From: Mesobacillus sp. S13
Lineage (GTDB): Bacteria; Bacillota; Bacilli; Bacillales; Cytobacillaceae
DNA length: 64,000 nucleotides
NCBI RefSeq assembly: GCF_020422885.1
Contig: NZ_CP084622.1
Coordinates: 3,677,001-3,741,000, forward strand
Reading direction: 5' to 3'
The position numbers and the translations under genes were made by a program. The notes beneath the pieces were generated by a model, which saw only the letters and a list, made by a program, of their open reading frames with translations, searched no databases and had not been told where the DNA came from. Positions 9,804 to 18,360 of the stretch are shown here, piece by piece. Position 1 is the stretch's first letter. Every line of letters starts with the position of its first letter.

Positions 9804-9850
9804 ATTCTGGAAAGTGGTCCATCTGTAAAATTTCAGAAGGGCCTTATCGA

Positions 9851-11179
9851 TTACTTTGTTTGTGCTGCCTCCAAAAGCATATCAACAATATGCACGCCTC
9901 TCATTTTTCCAGAAAGTCCTTCACGCTCAATCCCGAGCTTCATTTGAAGAAGACAGCCTGGATTAGCGGTAACAATCGTCGCTGCATGGGTAGCCTTTGC
10001 CTGAACCATTTTGGAGTCAAGGAGCTGCATCGACATTTCACTCTCGACGATATTGTAGATTCCTGCTGAGCCACAGCAACGGTCGGCATTCTCCATCTCT
10101 TGGTATTGTATTCCCTTGATGGACTGCAGCAATGTTCTTGGTGCTGAAGCTGTTTTCATGACATTGCGAAGATGGCATGAATCCTGATACGTAATGATTT
10201 GATGCGGCAGTTCGAGGTTCACTTTTTCATGAAAACCGACTTCGACCAATATTTGCGAGATATCCATGATTTTATCGGCAAATTTCAGGGCCCGTTCCTT
10301 CCATTCCGGATCATCCTTAAGCAAATGATCATAGTCGATTAAAAACGCCCCACAGCCCCCTGCATTGGTGATGATGAAATCGACCCCGGAATCCTCAAAG
10401 GCTTTAACATTCCGGCGAGCAAGTGCTTTCGCATCTTCCTTTTCACCACTATGCCCGTGAAGCGCTCCACAGCAAGCCTGGTCCTTCGGAATGACAATTT
10501 CACAGCCTGCAAGCTGCAAAAGCTTCATCGTTGCATTGTTTGTTTCCAGGAACATGGTATCCATCAGGCAGCCGCTAAAGAATGCGACCTTATGCGTCTT
10601 TGTCCCGATTGCTTCGAGGTGCTCAGGACGATTTTTCATTTCCTTCATTGTGGGTACCTGGGGAAGGACCTTTTCCATCGTGGCGAGAGACTCTGGAAAC
10701 AGCTTCATCACACCTGTTCCGCGCGCCAATTTTTGGAGGCCAGAACGTTGATAGAATCCAATGAGTCCGGTCAGCCCCCTCATGCGCTCCTGGTGCGGGA
10801 AAAGCCCTTTGAAGACTGCATTTCTGACCACTTTTACGGGCATTGAAAACTTCTTGTTTTGATTGACAAGATCACGGGCATCTTCGAGAAGATGTCCATA
10901 GTTCACTCCTGATGGACAGACCGGTTCACATGCACGGCAGCCAAGGCAAAGGTCAAGTGATCGTTCAAAATCCTCATCCGGTTCGATAATCCCATCGACA
11001 ACCGCCTTCATCAAAGCGATCCGCCCGCGTGGTGAATGTGATTCCTGATAGCCCGATTCGATATAGGTCGGACAGGTAGGGAGGCAGAAACCGCAGCGCA
11101 TGCAGTTCAACAGTTCGTCCTGGTTCATCTTTTCCTGGAATTCTGCTTGGATTCTCTGCTGTTCTTGAATCGTTGTCAT
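9851..11179 (-). CDS. glcF: Glycolate/lactate oxidase iron-sulfur subunit (GlcF-like)
   Basis: Electron-transfer subunit of a membrane-associated 2-hydroxyacid oxidase, 442 residues. Two 4Fe-4S ferredoxin clusters are visible near the N-terminus (CMRCGFCLPTCP and CLGCRACEPVCP), followed by two CCG domains (CCGALHG and CCGSAGIYN) that bind heterodisulfide-reductase-type Fe-S centres. The ATG at 11179 lies 2 bases past the glcD stop, so the pair is translationally linked. Equivalent to B. subtilis YsfD. Substrate (glycolate or D-lactate) cannot be told from sequence. Confidence 0.93.
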   Translation of the reverse strand: MTTIQEQQRIQAEFQEKMNQDELLNCMRCGFCLPTCPTYIESGYQESHSPRGRIALMKAVVDGIIEPDEDFERSLDLCLGCRACEPVCPSGVNYGHLLEDARDLVNQNKKFSMPVKVVRNAVFKGLFPHQERMRGLTGLIGFYQRSGLQKLARGTGVMKLFPESLATMEKVLPQVPTMKEMKNRPEHLEAIGTKTHKVAFFSGCLMDTMFLETNNATMKLLQLAGCEIVIPKDQACCGALHGHSGEKEDAKALARRNVKAFEDSGVDFIITNAGGCGAFLIDYDHLLKDDPEWKERALKFADKIMDISQILVEVGFHEKVNLELPHQIITYQDSCHLRNVMKTASAPRTLLQSIKGIQYQEMENADRCCGSAGIYNIVESEMSMQLLDSKMVQAKATHAATIVTANPGCLLQMKLGIEREGLSGKMRGVHIVDMLLEAAQTK

Positions 11180-11181
11180 TC

Positions 11182-12588
11182 TCAAACCACCACCCGTTTC
11201 CTGCTGTCCTTCGCAAAAACCTTACCAGGATTCATGATATTGTTGGGATCCAGGGCCATTTTCACTGCCTTCATAGCCGCAATTCCTGCTTCGCCTAATT
11301 TCAACTCGAGGTACGGTGCTTTCATGACGCCGACGCCGTGCTCACCAGTAATCGTCCCGCCGAATTCAATGGCCTTTTCAAAAATTTCAGCAAATGCCTT
11401 TTCGACTCTTTCCATTTCATCATGGTTACGTGAATCTGTCGCACATGTAGGGTGAAGGTTTCCGTCTCCTGCATGGCCAAAGGTACAGATATTCAAACTA
11501 TACTTATTCGCAATATCGTTGATGGCATTGACCATTCTCGCAATCTCAGACCTTGGTACAGTCGCGTCCTCCAATATTGTCGTAGGCGCTAATCTCGCGA
11601 GTGCGGACAATGCACTTCTGCGTGCAGTCCTCAGTGCTTCAGCCTCTGCTTCCGTTTGCGCCAGTTGCACAGATACAGCGTTTTCCTGTTTACAAACTTC
11701 GGCAATCCTGGCCATGTCACGTTCGACCACTTCGAGGGGGCCATCCTGCTCAATCAATAGCACGGCTTTGACATCTGTTGGCAGCCCGATTTTCGCAAAG
11801 TCCTCTACTACCTTCAATGTCGGCTGGTCCAGGAATTCAAGGGTAGCCGGAATGATTTTGCTGGCGATAATCTTGGATACTGATTTAGCAGCTGCTTCTA
11901 GATCTTGATATAAAGCAAGCATGGTTTGTTTTGTTTCTGGCATCGGAATTAGCTTAAGAGTTGCTTCAGTGATGACAGCCAATGTCCCCTCCGAGCCAAC
12001 CAACAGCCTGGTAAAATCATATCCGGCAACATCTTTCGCCAATTTCCCACCTGTGGTGATGATATCCCCGTTTGGCAGTACTGCCTCAAGCCCAATCACG
12101 TAGTCCCTTGTGACTCCATATTTCAACCCGCGGAGACCGCCAGAATTTTCATTTATATTGCCGCCGATAGTGGATATTTTCATAGAACTTGGATCAGGTG
12201 GATAAAACAAGCCTTTTGGCTCGACTGCATTGATCAAATCAAGGGTCACTACCCCAGGCTGAACAGTAGCGGTAAGATTCTCTTCATCCACCTCAAGGAT
12301 TTTGTTCATGTGTTTAAAAAGAAGTACGATACCGCCTTCTGTTGGACAAGTGCCTGCACATAGGTTCGTACCAGATCCACGAGGGACAATCGGAATTTGA
12401 TTCTCATTGCATATTTTCACAATTTGTGAGATTTCTTCTTTATTTCGCGGACTTACAACACCATCCGGCATTGACTGAAAGTTAGGTGTTGCATCATATG
12501 AATAGACTAGCCGTCCAGCTTTGGAATCATCAAAATTAGCAGGACTGACGATTGAAATGATTTTTTCTTTGACCGTGTTTGAAAACAT
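11182..12588 (-). CDS. glcD: FAD-binding glycolate/D-lactate oxidase subunit (GlcD-like)
   Basis: Catalytic flavoprotein subunit, 468 residues, of the vanillyl-alcohol-oxidase/PCMH fold. The FAD-binding segment includes VPRGSGTNLCAGTCP and GSEGTLAVITEATLKL; the C-terminal FAD-linked oxidase domain ends in GEHGVGVMKAPYL and DPNNIMNPGKVF. The start at 12588 follows GGAGGGGG; the 67-residue upstream extension is non-homologous. Forms an operon with glcF. A 25-bp palindrome 140 bases upstream is the probable site of the divergent LutR-like regulator. Confidence 0.93.
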   Translation of the reverse strand: MFSNTVKEKIISIVSPANFDDSKAGRLVYSYDATPNFQSMPDGVVSPRNKEEISQIVKICNENQIPIVPRGSGTNLCAGTCPTEGGIVLLFKHMNKILEVDEENLTATVQPGVVTLDLINAVEPKGLFYPPDPSSMKISTIGGNINENSGGLRGLKYGVTRDYVIGLEAVLPNGDIITTGGKLAKDVAGYDFTRLLVGSEGTLAVITEATLKLIPMPETKQTMLALYQDLEAAAKSVSKIIASKIIPATLEFLDQPTLKVVEDFAKIGLPTDVKAVLLIEQDGPLEVVERDMARIAEVCKQENAVSVQLAQTEAEAEALRTARRSALSALARLAPTTILEDATVPRSEIARMVNAINDIANKYSLNICTFGHAGDGNLHPTCATDSRNHDEMERVEKAFAEIFEKAIEFGGTITGEHGVGVMKAPYLELKLGEAGIAAMKAVKMALDPNNIMNPGKVFAKDSRKRVVV

Positions 12589-12730
12589 GAGTGTTCCCCC
12601 TCCGTTAGTTAAACAATGCAAAATCGGCCTTGTGGAATCATTCTTGAACAATAGCCATTTTGCAGGATAAACATTTTTAGATAAAAACAAATCCCCCAAA
12701 AAAGCTGATAGGAATCGCTTACAAAAATGT

Positions 12731-12755
12731 GGTATGGTCATCAGATGACCATACC
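12731..12755. promoter_or_regulatory. Palindromic operator, LutR/FadR-type
   Basis: Perfect 12-1-12 palindrome: GGTATGGTCATC, A, then its complement. Its core TCATC-A-GATGA equals the LutR box I recall for B. subtilis (TCATC-N-GATGA), and it also fits the TGGT...ACCA pattern of FadR-family GntR regulators. It lies between divergent glcD and the GntR-family gene, where a repressor could control both. Confidence 0.8.
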
Positions 12756-12925
12756 TTAAATTATAGGATGTGGATAAGGACAATTTCAATATTTATTTAC
12801 ATTTAGTAAAATATTGTTAAGGTCTTGGATTGTCTATTGAAGCTTTTAAAATGGTAAAGAATATGATCGAACTAGGATAAAACTGTATAATGGAAGTCAA
12901 AAGAACGAACTTTGGAGGATCTACC

Positions 12926-13648
12926 TTGCAATACAATAAAATAAAACCTAAAAAGATATATGAAGAAGTTGCGGAAGCCATCCATACTATGATCAGTTCA
13001 GGTCAATTGCAGCCAGGGGATAAATTGGATTCTGTCCAGCAGCTGGCGGAAAACTTCCAGGTAGGGCGATCTGCCATAAGGGAAGCATTGACTGCTTTGA
13101 GAGCAATGGGGCTCATTGAAATCAGGCAGGGAGAAGGAACGTATGTGAAGCAGTTCGAGTCTGAGCAAATCAGTTTTCCTTTATCGACAGCCATCTTGAT
13201 GAATGCACAGGATACAGCTCACCTGTTGGAAGTGCGGAAGATTCTTGAGACTGGAACTGTCTTTTCTGCTGCAAAGAAACGGACTGACATACAGCTGCAG
13301 ACGATGAAAGAAGCGCTCGAAGAAATGAAACGTGCGAGCGGAGATGAGGAGCTTGGTGAAAAAGCGGATCTCCAATTTCATATGGCCATTGCTGAAAGCT
13401 CGCATAATCCACTATTGATCAGCTTGATGAACCATGTTTCCGGCCTGATGGGAGAAACAATGAAGGAAACCCGCCGGCTTTGGCTCTATTCCAAACAAAC
13501 TACAACAGATCGCCTCTATGAGGAACACTATGCTATTTTCAAAGCGATAAAAGAACAGAATGCAGAAGAAGCGAGACGCGTGATGCTAAGCCATATCGAG
13601 AACGTCGAAATTATTCTCCATAAATATATGAACCAGTCTAAAAATTAG
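12926..13648 (+). CDS. lutR: GntR/FadR-family regulator, LutR-like
   Basis: Transcriptional regulator of 240 residues: N-terminal winged helix (about 1-75, LDSVQQLAENFQVGRSAIREAL) and C-terminal all-helical FCD ligand domain with metal-binding His residues (FHMAIAESSHN). It closely resembles B. subtilis LutR, which represses L-lactate utilisation genes. Start is TTG at 12926, with GGAGG 7 bases upstream and the LutR-like N-terminus IKPKKIYEEVAEA. Here it is divergent from glcDF rather than lutABC, so a role in 2-hydroxyacid oxidation is inferred. Confidence 0.85.
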   Translation: MQYNKIKPKKIYEEVAEAIHTMISSGQLQPGDKLDSVQQLAENFQVGRSAIREALTALRAMGLIEIRQGEGTYVKQFESEQISFPLSTAILMNAQDTAHLLEVRKILETGTVFSAAKKRTDIQLQTMKEALEEMKRASGDEELGEKADLQFHMAIAESSHNPLLISLMNHVSGLMGETMKETRRLWLYSKQTTTDRLYEEHYAIFKAIKEQNAEEARRVMLSHIENVEIILHKYMNQSKN

Positions 13649-13667
13649 AGTTCAAATCATATCAAAC

Positions 13668-13705
13668 AAAAAGCTGGTTTCCGGTGAAAAAGGAAACCAG
13701 CTTTT
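13668..13705. terminator. Bidirectional terminator between lutR and the SDR gene
   Basis: Stem AAAAAGCTGGTTTCC (13668-13682) with GGAAACCAGCTTTT (13692-13705), between convergent genes. Confidence 0.88.
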
Positions 13706-13710
13706 GTGGA

Positions 13711-14487
13711 TTATTGAATCGTATAGCCTCCATCAATGACCGCAGCCTGGCCGGTGATCCCTTTCGCAGCATCACTAGCGAGGAACTTCACATAGCTGGC
13801 GATTTCTTCGACAGCCAGCAGCCGCTTTTGCGGCACGAGCGGAAATATGACTTCTTCTAGCACTTTTTCAAGCGGGACATTCCTTGTTTCTGCAAGGCTT
13901 GATAGCTGATTGCGGACGAGAGGCGTATCAACATAGCCGGGACAGACGGCGTTGACGGTTATCCCATGCTCAGCACTTTCAAGGGCAGCAACTTTGGTCA
14001 GTCCAATGACTCCATGTTTGGCACTGTTATAGGCTGCCTTACCAGCAAACCCAACTAGCCCATTGATTGAAGCCATATTGATCACCCGGCCAAAACCCTG
14101 CTTTTTCATGACTGGAAGCACATGTTTCAAGGCTACAAACGGAGCCGTCAGCATCACCTTTATCAACAGTTCAAACTTTTCCGTCGGGAAGTCTTCGATC
14201 ATGGAGACATATTGCAGGCCTGCATTGTTAATCAGAACATCTACACGGCCAAAATGCTCGACGCATTTTGCAACGGCATGCTCAATGTCTTTTTCGTTGG
14301 TCACATCACATTTTAAACCAGCCGCTTCATATCCTGATTCCTGCAGATTGGCAGCCGCTTTTGCCACGGCTTCTTCCTGTAAATCTGTTAAAAATACTTT
14401 CGCGCCCTGCTCAGCAAAACTCTTGGCGATCTCATACCCGATTCCCTGGGCGGCACCGGTAATCAGGACAGCTTTATCTTTTACCAT
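13711..14487 (-). CDS. Short-chain dehydrogenase, probable 3-hydroxybutyrate dehydrogenase
   Basis: NAD(P)-dependent SDR of 258 residues. It has TGAAQGIG cofactor motif (10-17), NNAG (87-90), catalytic Ser140, and YNSAK (Tyr153, Lys157). The segment LQYVSMIEDFPTEKFELLI and overall length match bacterial D-3-hydroxybutyrate dehydrogenases, which oxidise 3-hydroxybutyrate to acetoacetate. AGGAG precedes the ATG. It lies 15 bases after a GntP-family permease and would be co-transcribed from the sigma-54 promoter at 15931-15946. The substrate is inferred from similarity and context. Confidence 0.85.
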   Translation of the reverse strand: MVKDKAVLITGAAQGIGYEIAKSFAEQGAKVFLTDLQEEAVAKAAANLQESGYEAAGLKCDVTNEKDIEHAVAKCVEHFGRVDVLINNAGLQYVSMIEDFPTEKFELLIKVMLTAPFVALKHVLPVMKKQGFGRVINMASINGLVGFAGKAAYNSAKHGVIGLTKVAALESAEHGITVNAVCPGYVDTPLVRNQLSSLAETRNVPLEKVLEEVIFPLVPQKRLLAVEEIASYVKFLASDAAKGITGQAAVIDGGYTIQ

Positions 14488-14502
14488 TCCGAAACTCCTT
14501 TC

Positions 14503-15822
14503 TTAAATACCTAATCCTAGAGAGAATAGAACAATCGCGATCGCCACACCAATCAATGGCACAATGACAGTCACAGCGGCGACTGGATTGTACGCATCCT
14601 GATGGGACTCGCCACAGATTGCCCTGACCGTCGTGACCACGTAACCGTTATGCGGCAGGGAATCAAGCGCTCCTGAGGAAATGGCGGCTACCCTGTGCAA
14701 TGCTTCTGGATTGACGCCCATATCCATGTAGTGAGGTGCAAGCAATGGAAGCGCAATGGCCTGGCCCCCGGATGCTGAACCAGTCATCCCGGCAATGACG
14801 CTGACAGAGATTGCCGCCCCAATCAAAGGGCTTCCAGGTATATTTGTCATCGCATCAACGGCCGTCTGGAAGGCAGGCACCGCTTTTGCCACACCGCCAA
14901 ATCCCACGACAGCAGCTGTATTCCCAATCGCAATCAAGGCACCCATCGTTCCTTCTGAAAGGGCTTCCCAGAAATTTTTGAAGTATTTGCGGTTCAATAA
15001 GTAGGCGGATACAACTCCCCCTAAAAGTGCAATGATCAATGCTGATTGTTTCAATGAATCATGGAAAACGAATGAGATCACCAATACCACTACTAATGGA
15101 ATAAGGCCCATTAGAGGATGAGGCAGTTCCCTTTTTTCCAGCATAGGATCGGTCTTCCTAGCCTCAAATTTCTCGCCCTTTGCGACGGCTTTTGTAATCA
15201 TTCGTTTTAACCACCAGTAACCAAAAATCATCATGAAGATGGCAACGATGGCACTGACCTCCCAGCCGGCAACTGGTGATGTATTAAGAAATTGGATAGG
15301 AATCCAGTTCTGGATTTCCGGAGAACCAGCAGACGTCATCGTAAATGTAACTGACCCGAAGGCCAATGCAGCTGGAATGAAGCGCCTTGGCAGATTTGCC
15401 TGCCTGAACAAGCTTAATGCCATTGGGTAAACTGAAAATGCTACGACAAACAAGCTGACACCGCCATATGTCAATACGGCACAGGCAGCGACAATAGCCA
15501 GCACAGCATACTTCATGCCCAGCTTCTCAACGATGAACTCAGACACACTGTCAGCCGCGCCGCTATCCTCCATTACTTTTCCAAAGATGGCCCCAAGCAG
15601 GAACATCATGTACCATGCAGTAACGAACCCAGAAAAGCCAGACATATAGTTCCCTACAAAGTTGGCAGCTCCTTCTTCCACCAGCTGCGGGAATAGCGGC
15701 ATTCCACTTAACACGGCAACAAACAACGCAGAAATCGGACCGACAATCAGCAGGTTCATGCCCCTCATTGTCAGATAAATCAATAAAGCCAGTCCGCCAA
15801 TCAATCCAATCATACTCAGCAT
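14503..15822 (-). CDS. GntP-family permease (organic acid uptake)
   Basis: Membrane transporter of 439 residues with about 12 hydrophobic segments, of the GntP/gluconate:H+ symporter family (conserved GSASGGQAIALPLLAP near residue 350). Being first gene of a two-gene sigma-54 operon with a hydroxybutyrate-dehydrogenase-like enzyme, it probably imports 3-hydroxybutyrate or a similar hydroxy acid; that substrate is inference. GGGGG precedes the ATG by about 8 bases. Confidence 0.88.
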   Translation of the reverse strand: MLSMIGLIGGLALLIYLTMRGMNLLIVGPISALFVAVLSGMPLFPQLVEEGAANFVGNYMSGFSGFVTAWYMMFLLGAIFGKVMEDSGAADSVSEFIVEKLGMKYAVLAIVAACAVLTYGGVSLFVVAFSVYPMALSLFRQANLPRRFIPAALAFGSVTFTMTSAGSPEIQNWIPIQFLNTSPVAGWEVSAIVAIFMMIFGYWWLKRMITKAVAKGEKFEARKTDPMLEKRELPHPLMGLIPLVVVLVISFVFHDSLKQSALIIALLGGVVSAYLLNRKYFKNFWEALSEGTMGALIAIGNTAAVVGFGGVAKAVPAFQTAVDAMTNIPGSPLIGAAISVSVIAGMTGSASGGQAIALPLLAPHYMDMGVNPEALHRVAAISSGALDSLPHNGYVVTTVRAICGESHQDAYNPVAAVTVIVPLIGVAIAIVLFSLGLGI

Positions 15823-15930
15823 TCTTTTTCCCCCTTGAAATTTAAATGAATAAAAACAAAAACTGCCCTCCTCACCCCAGTGGATGGTAACGCTTACAAA
15901 ATATTGATTAAAATTGCTGTATTATCTTAT

Positions 15931-15946
15931 TGCAACTATCGTGCCA
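15931..15946 (-). promoter_or_regulatory. Sigma-54 (SigL) promoter for the permease-dehydrogenase operon
   Basis: Minus strand TGGCACGATAGTTGCA: a perfect -24/-12 element (TGGCAC-N5-TTGCA) 109 bases upstream of the permease ATG. Such promoters need an enhancer-binding protein, and one is encoded just upstream. Confidence 0.93.
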
Positions 15947-15997
15947 ACTTTTTGCACCATAAGATTCAGTACGTAGTCTTAATTTTCAGTTATTTAA

Positions 15998-16012
15998 TTC
16001 CGAATTTCCGGA
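15998..16012. promoter_or_regulatory. Candidate enhancer (UAS) copy 1
   Basis: TTCCGAATTTCCGGA, an imperfect palindrome (TCCG/CGGA arms) about 60 bp upstream of the sigma-54 promoter. Near-identical to a second element at 16157-16171. Confidence 0.7.
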
Positions 16013-16136
16013 TTATAGCATTCTTCCTGTTCGCTATATTAATAGAGTTCATGATTATCTAAGTTGTCCTGTTCCTGTTTGTTAATCACTATCCAAACAG
16101 TGAAAACTCAATTAAATAATGCTAGAAAACAGGAAA

Positions 16137-16171
16137 GTCCGGAAAATCGGACACCATTCCGAATTCCCGGA
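16137..16171. promoter_or_regulatory. Candidate enhancer (UAS) copies 2 and 3
   Basis: GTCCGGAAAATCGGAC (16137-16152) and TTCCGAATTCCCGGA (16157-16171) stand 20 bp apart, about 200 bp upstream of the sigma-54 promoter and directly after the stop codon of the enhancer-binding protein gene. All three copies share TCCG-N6-CGGA-like arms. Confidence 0.7.
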
Positions 16172-17533
16172 CTATAAGAGGCCATATTTATTTAACTTCT
16201 CATAAAGCGTGGACCTGCTTATTCCAAGTTCCATGCCTACAAGTGCCTTGTCGTCATTATGTCGATCAAGGCTTTGCTTCAGAACCCATTTTTCTGTTTC
16301 TTCAACGATATCCTTAAGACTTTTGTTATTGAAGACAATGGCGGTCTGTGTTTGCAGGTAATCCGGCAAGGAATCCAGGGTGATTTGTTCTCCTTTTGTT
16401 AAATGGACTGCTGCTTCGATAACATTTTGCAGTTCACGGATATTCCCCGGCCAGCTGTATGACTTCAGGATTTCCATTACATGGCTTTCGATTCCTGAAA
16501 TCCGCTTGCCTAACCGATTCGTGACTTTTTCAATAAAATAAGCGATCAGCACCGTCAAGTCTTCTGCACGTTCCCTTAATGAAGGAACACTGAATGGAAC
16601 GACATTGATCCGATAAAATAAATCCTCCCTGAACCGTTTCTCTTCAATCATGTTCTCGAGCGGCCTGTTGGTGGCCGCGATAATCCTGACATCAACAGAT
16701 ATCGATTTTGTCGAACCAATCGGTTCTATCTCCCCATCCTGCAGGGCACGCAAAAGTTTAACCTGCATGCTCAGCGGCATGTCCCCGATTTCATCCAGGA
16801 AGAGGGTGCCGCCATTGGCCAGTTGGAACTTCCCCTTCTTGCCCCCTTTTTTCGCGCCAGTAAAAGCTCCTTCTTCATAGCCGAACAACTCTGACTCTAG
16901 CAGGTTTTCAGGGATTGCACCGCAGTTCACTTTGATAAATGGCTTCTGGTTCCTGCTGCTTAGCTGATGGATGCTGTGAGCAAACAACTCTTTCCCTGTA
17001 CCGCTCTCCCCCCTGATTAAAATGGATATATCACTATTGGCTACCATTTTCACCTTTTCTTTTAAACTGATAATCTGCTGAGATTCCCCAAGTATGTCAT
17101 CCAGCGTATATTTCACTCCAGAATCAATCTTCTGGATATACGGCTGCATCCTGGTCAGCAGGCTTTTTACATGGCTGTCCATTTTCATCCATTCTTGAGT
17201 ATCCCTGAAAAACACCGTCCCAAATGCGGCGATCACTTCACCATTTTTAATGATCGGTACCCTGTTTGCAATCATGTAATTGCCTTTTATAAATTGCAAG
17301 TCAGCCAGTTCCTCTTTTCCGGTCTGTGCGACAATATGCATCCTGGTATTCTCGATCACTTGAGTCACATGCTTGCCAATCGTTTCTTCCCGATTGACTT
17401 CAAGGAATTCACAGTAGTTATGATTGATATAGATGATCCTTCCTTCTCGGTCTACAACAACAAGCCATTCAAACGCATTCTCAACAATGGTTTCAATAAT
17501 ATCTGCCGGTATATGGAAAAGCTTCGTATTCAT
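16172..17533 (-). CDS. Sigma-54-dependent enhancer-binding regulator with PAS domain
   Basis: Transcription activator of 453 residues. An N-terminal PAS domain (about 12-115) replaces a phosphoreceiver and probably senses a small ligand. The AAA+ domain has Walker A GESGTGKE (175-182), the sigma-54 contact loop GAFTGA (222-227), and Walker B LFLDEIGD (about 244-251). A Fis-type helix-turn-helix closes the C-terminus (about 418-450). The start at 17533 follows AGGTGG. It should hydrolyse ATP to open the SigL promoter at 15931-15946, binding the TCCG-type repeats just downstream of its own gene. Confidence 0.93.
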   Translation of the reverse strand: MNTKLFHIPADIIETIVENAFEWLVVVDREGRIIYINHNYCEFLEVNREETIGKHVTQVIENTRMHIVAQTGKEELADLQFIKGNYMIANRVPIIKNGEVIAAFGTVFFRDTQEWMKMDSHVKSLLTRMQPYIQKIDSGVKYTLDDILGESQQIISLKEKVKMVANSDISILIRGESGTGKELFAHSIHQLSSRNQKPFIKVNCGAIPENLLESELFGYEEGAFTGAKKGGKKGKFQLANGGTLFLDEIGDMPLSMQVKLLRALQDGEIEPIGSTKSISVDVRIIAATNRPLENMIEEKRFREDLFYRINVVPFSVPSLRERAEDLTVLIAYFIEKVTNRLGKRISGIESHVMEILKSYSWPGNIRELQNVIEAAVHLTKGEQITLDSLPDYLQTQTAIVFNNKSLKDIVEETEKWVLKQSLDRHNDDKALVGMELGISRSTLYEKLNKYGLL

Positions 17534-17599
17534 AATCCGCCACCTGGTTTTTCTTTTGATTTTATCATACTTTTCTGAATACAATAATAAACACAAAAA

Positions 17600-17623
17600 A
17601 AAGCACCTGAAATAAGGTGCTTT
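17600..17623 (-). terminator. Terminator of the CueP-like gene
   Basis: AAAGCACCT / AGGTGCTTT stem, followed on the minus strand by TTTTTTTTG, 4 bases past the stop codon. Confidence 0.85.
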
Positions 17624-17626
17624 CGT

Positions 17627-18154
17627 CTACATAAGCTGCATTGTTGTAATGCAAGTGGCGTCATTCTCAAAAGTAGATAGTTCGGATTCAACACTTTTCC
17701 CATTATATCCAATCTTTGTTTTGAACTTTTTATCACGTGGAAGCCACAAATCAATGAAACCATTCTGATGGGATTTCATTTTCTCATCAACAATCACGTT
17801 TCCATCTTCATCCTCAATATATACATCAAACTCTTTTTCAACCAGTTCACCTTGACAACCTGTCAAGCTATGATTCGTTCAAGGATGGGTTTGATTTTCG
17901 TAAGGCGCGATTGAGACGAAGAAGTCTTCCTCCGAAATATCATAGACTTGCTTGTCCCCTTCACTGTCAGCAACTGTCAGCTCTTGTGAGGTGATGGAAG
18001 CCTTGTGGTCTTTGTTTTTGCCCGCGCTGTAATCACTCACCAATTCCTTGATGTTTTGTTGTTGTTTTTCAGGTTCAGCAGATTCTTCCCCGCCATTACA
18101 GGCAGTTAATAAACCCGCAGCCAAAAACGCAATTCCGAGGATTTTATATTTCAA
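17627..18154 (-). CDS. cueP: CueP-family copper-binding lipoprotein with in-frame TGA (candidate selenoprotein)
   Basis: If the in-frame TGA at 17879-17881 is read through, this is a 175-residue CueP-type protein, a copper-handling factor outside the cytoplasmic membrane. Residues 1-19 are a lipoprotein signal (LLTAC, Cys19). Start is TTG at 18154 with AAGGGGGTGA upstream. Residue 92 is the TGA, in THP[TGA]TNHSLTGCQGE; the next Cys are at 100 and 168. As I recall, Salmonella CueP binds copper through Cys96, Cys104 and Cys172: spacing 8 and 68, identical to 92/100/168 here. The reading frame is otherwise intact on both sides and a terminator follows. Alternatives: selenocysteine insertion, or a single nonsense mutation. 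Confidence 0.8.
17851..17881 (-). promoter_or_regulatory. Candidate bacterial SECIS element directly after the in-frame TGA
   Basis: On the minus strand, 11 bases after TGA begins a perfect 7-bp stem, CTTGACA (17861-17867) with TGTCAAG (17851-17857), closing a GGT loop (17858-17860). The loop GG begins 18 bases after the TGA, the same distance I count in the E. coli fdhF SECIS, whose apical loop is also GGUC. The stem codes for LTGCQ, so coding constraint could explain part of it. Confidence 0.6.
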
Positions 18155-18322
18155 CCCATTCACCCCCTTGTCTCTCAAAGATGATTATATCATAATCTCA
18201 CAGTCCTATATTAGTTGGAAAATATGCATTTTTTATCGAGAAAAAATGCATAAATTGTGACCGATTAGATCAGCGGCATAGCAAGCCGGAGTTTGCTAAA
18301 TTGACCCCTCTAATTTAAAAAG

Positions 18323-18349
18323 GGAGCCAGGCTTCCTTTGCCCAGCTCC
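18323..18349 (-). terminator. Terminator of the MFS gene
   Basis: GGAGCCAGGC (18323-18332) pairs with GCCCAGCTCC (18340-18349); CTTTTT follows on the minus strand. Confidence 0.75.
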
Positions 18350-18360
18350 ATAGTATACCT

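Noticed and set aside
17627..17866. Two separate small genes (99-aa and 79-aa frames) instead of one
   Set aside because: Both are in the same frame, separated only by TGA and five codons, and together make one CueP-length protein. The second has no ribosome binding site of its own.
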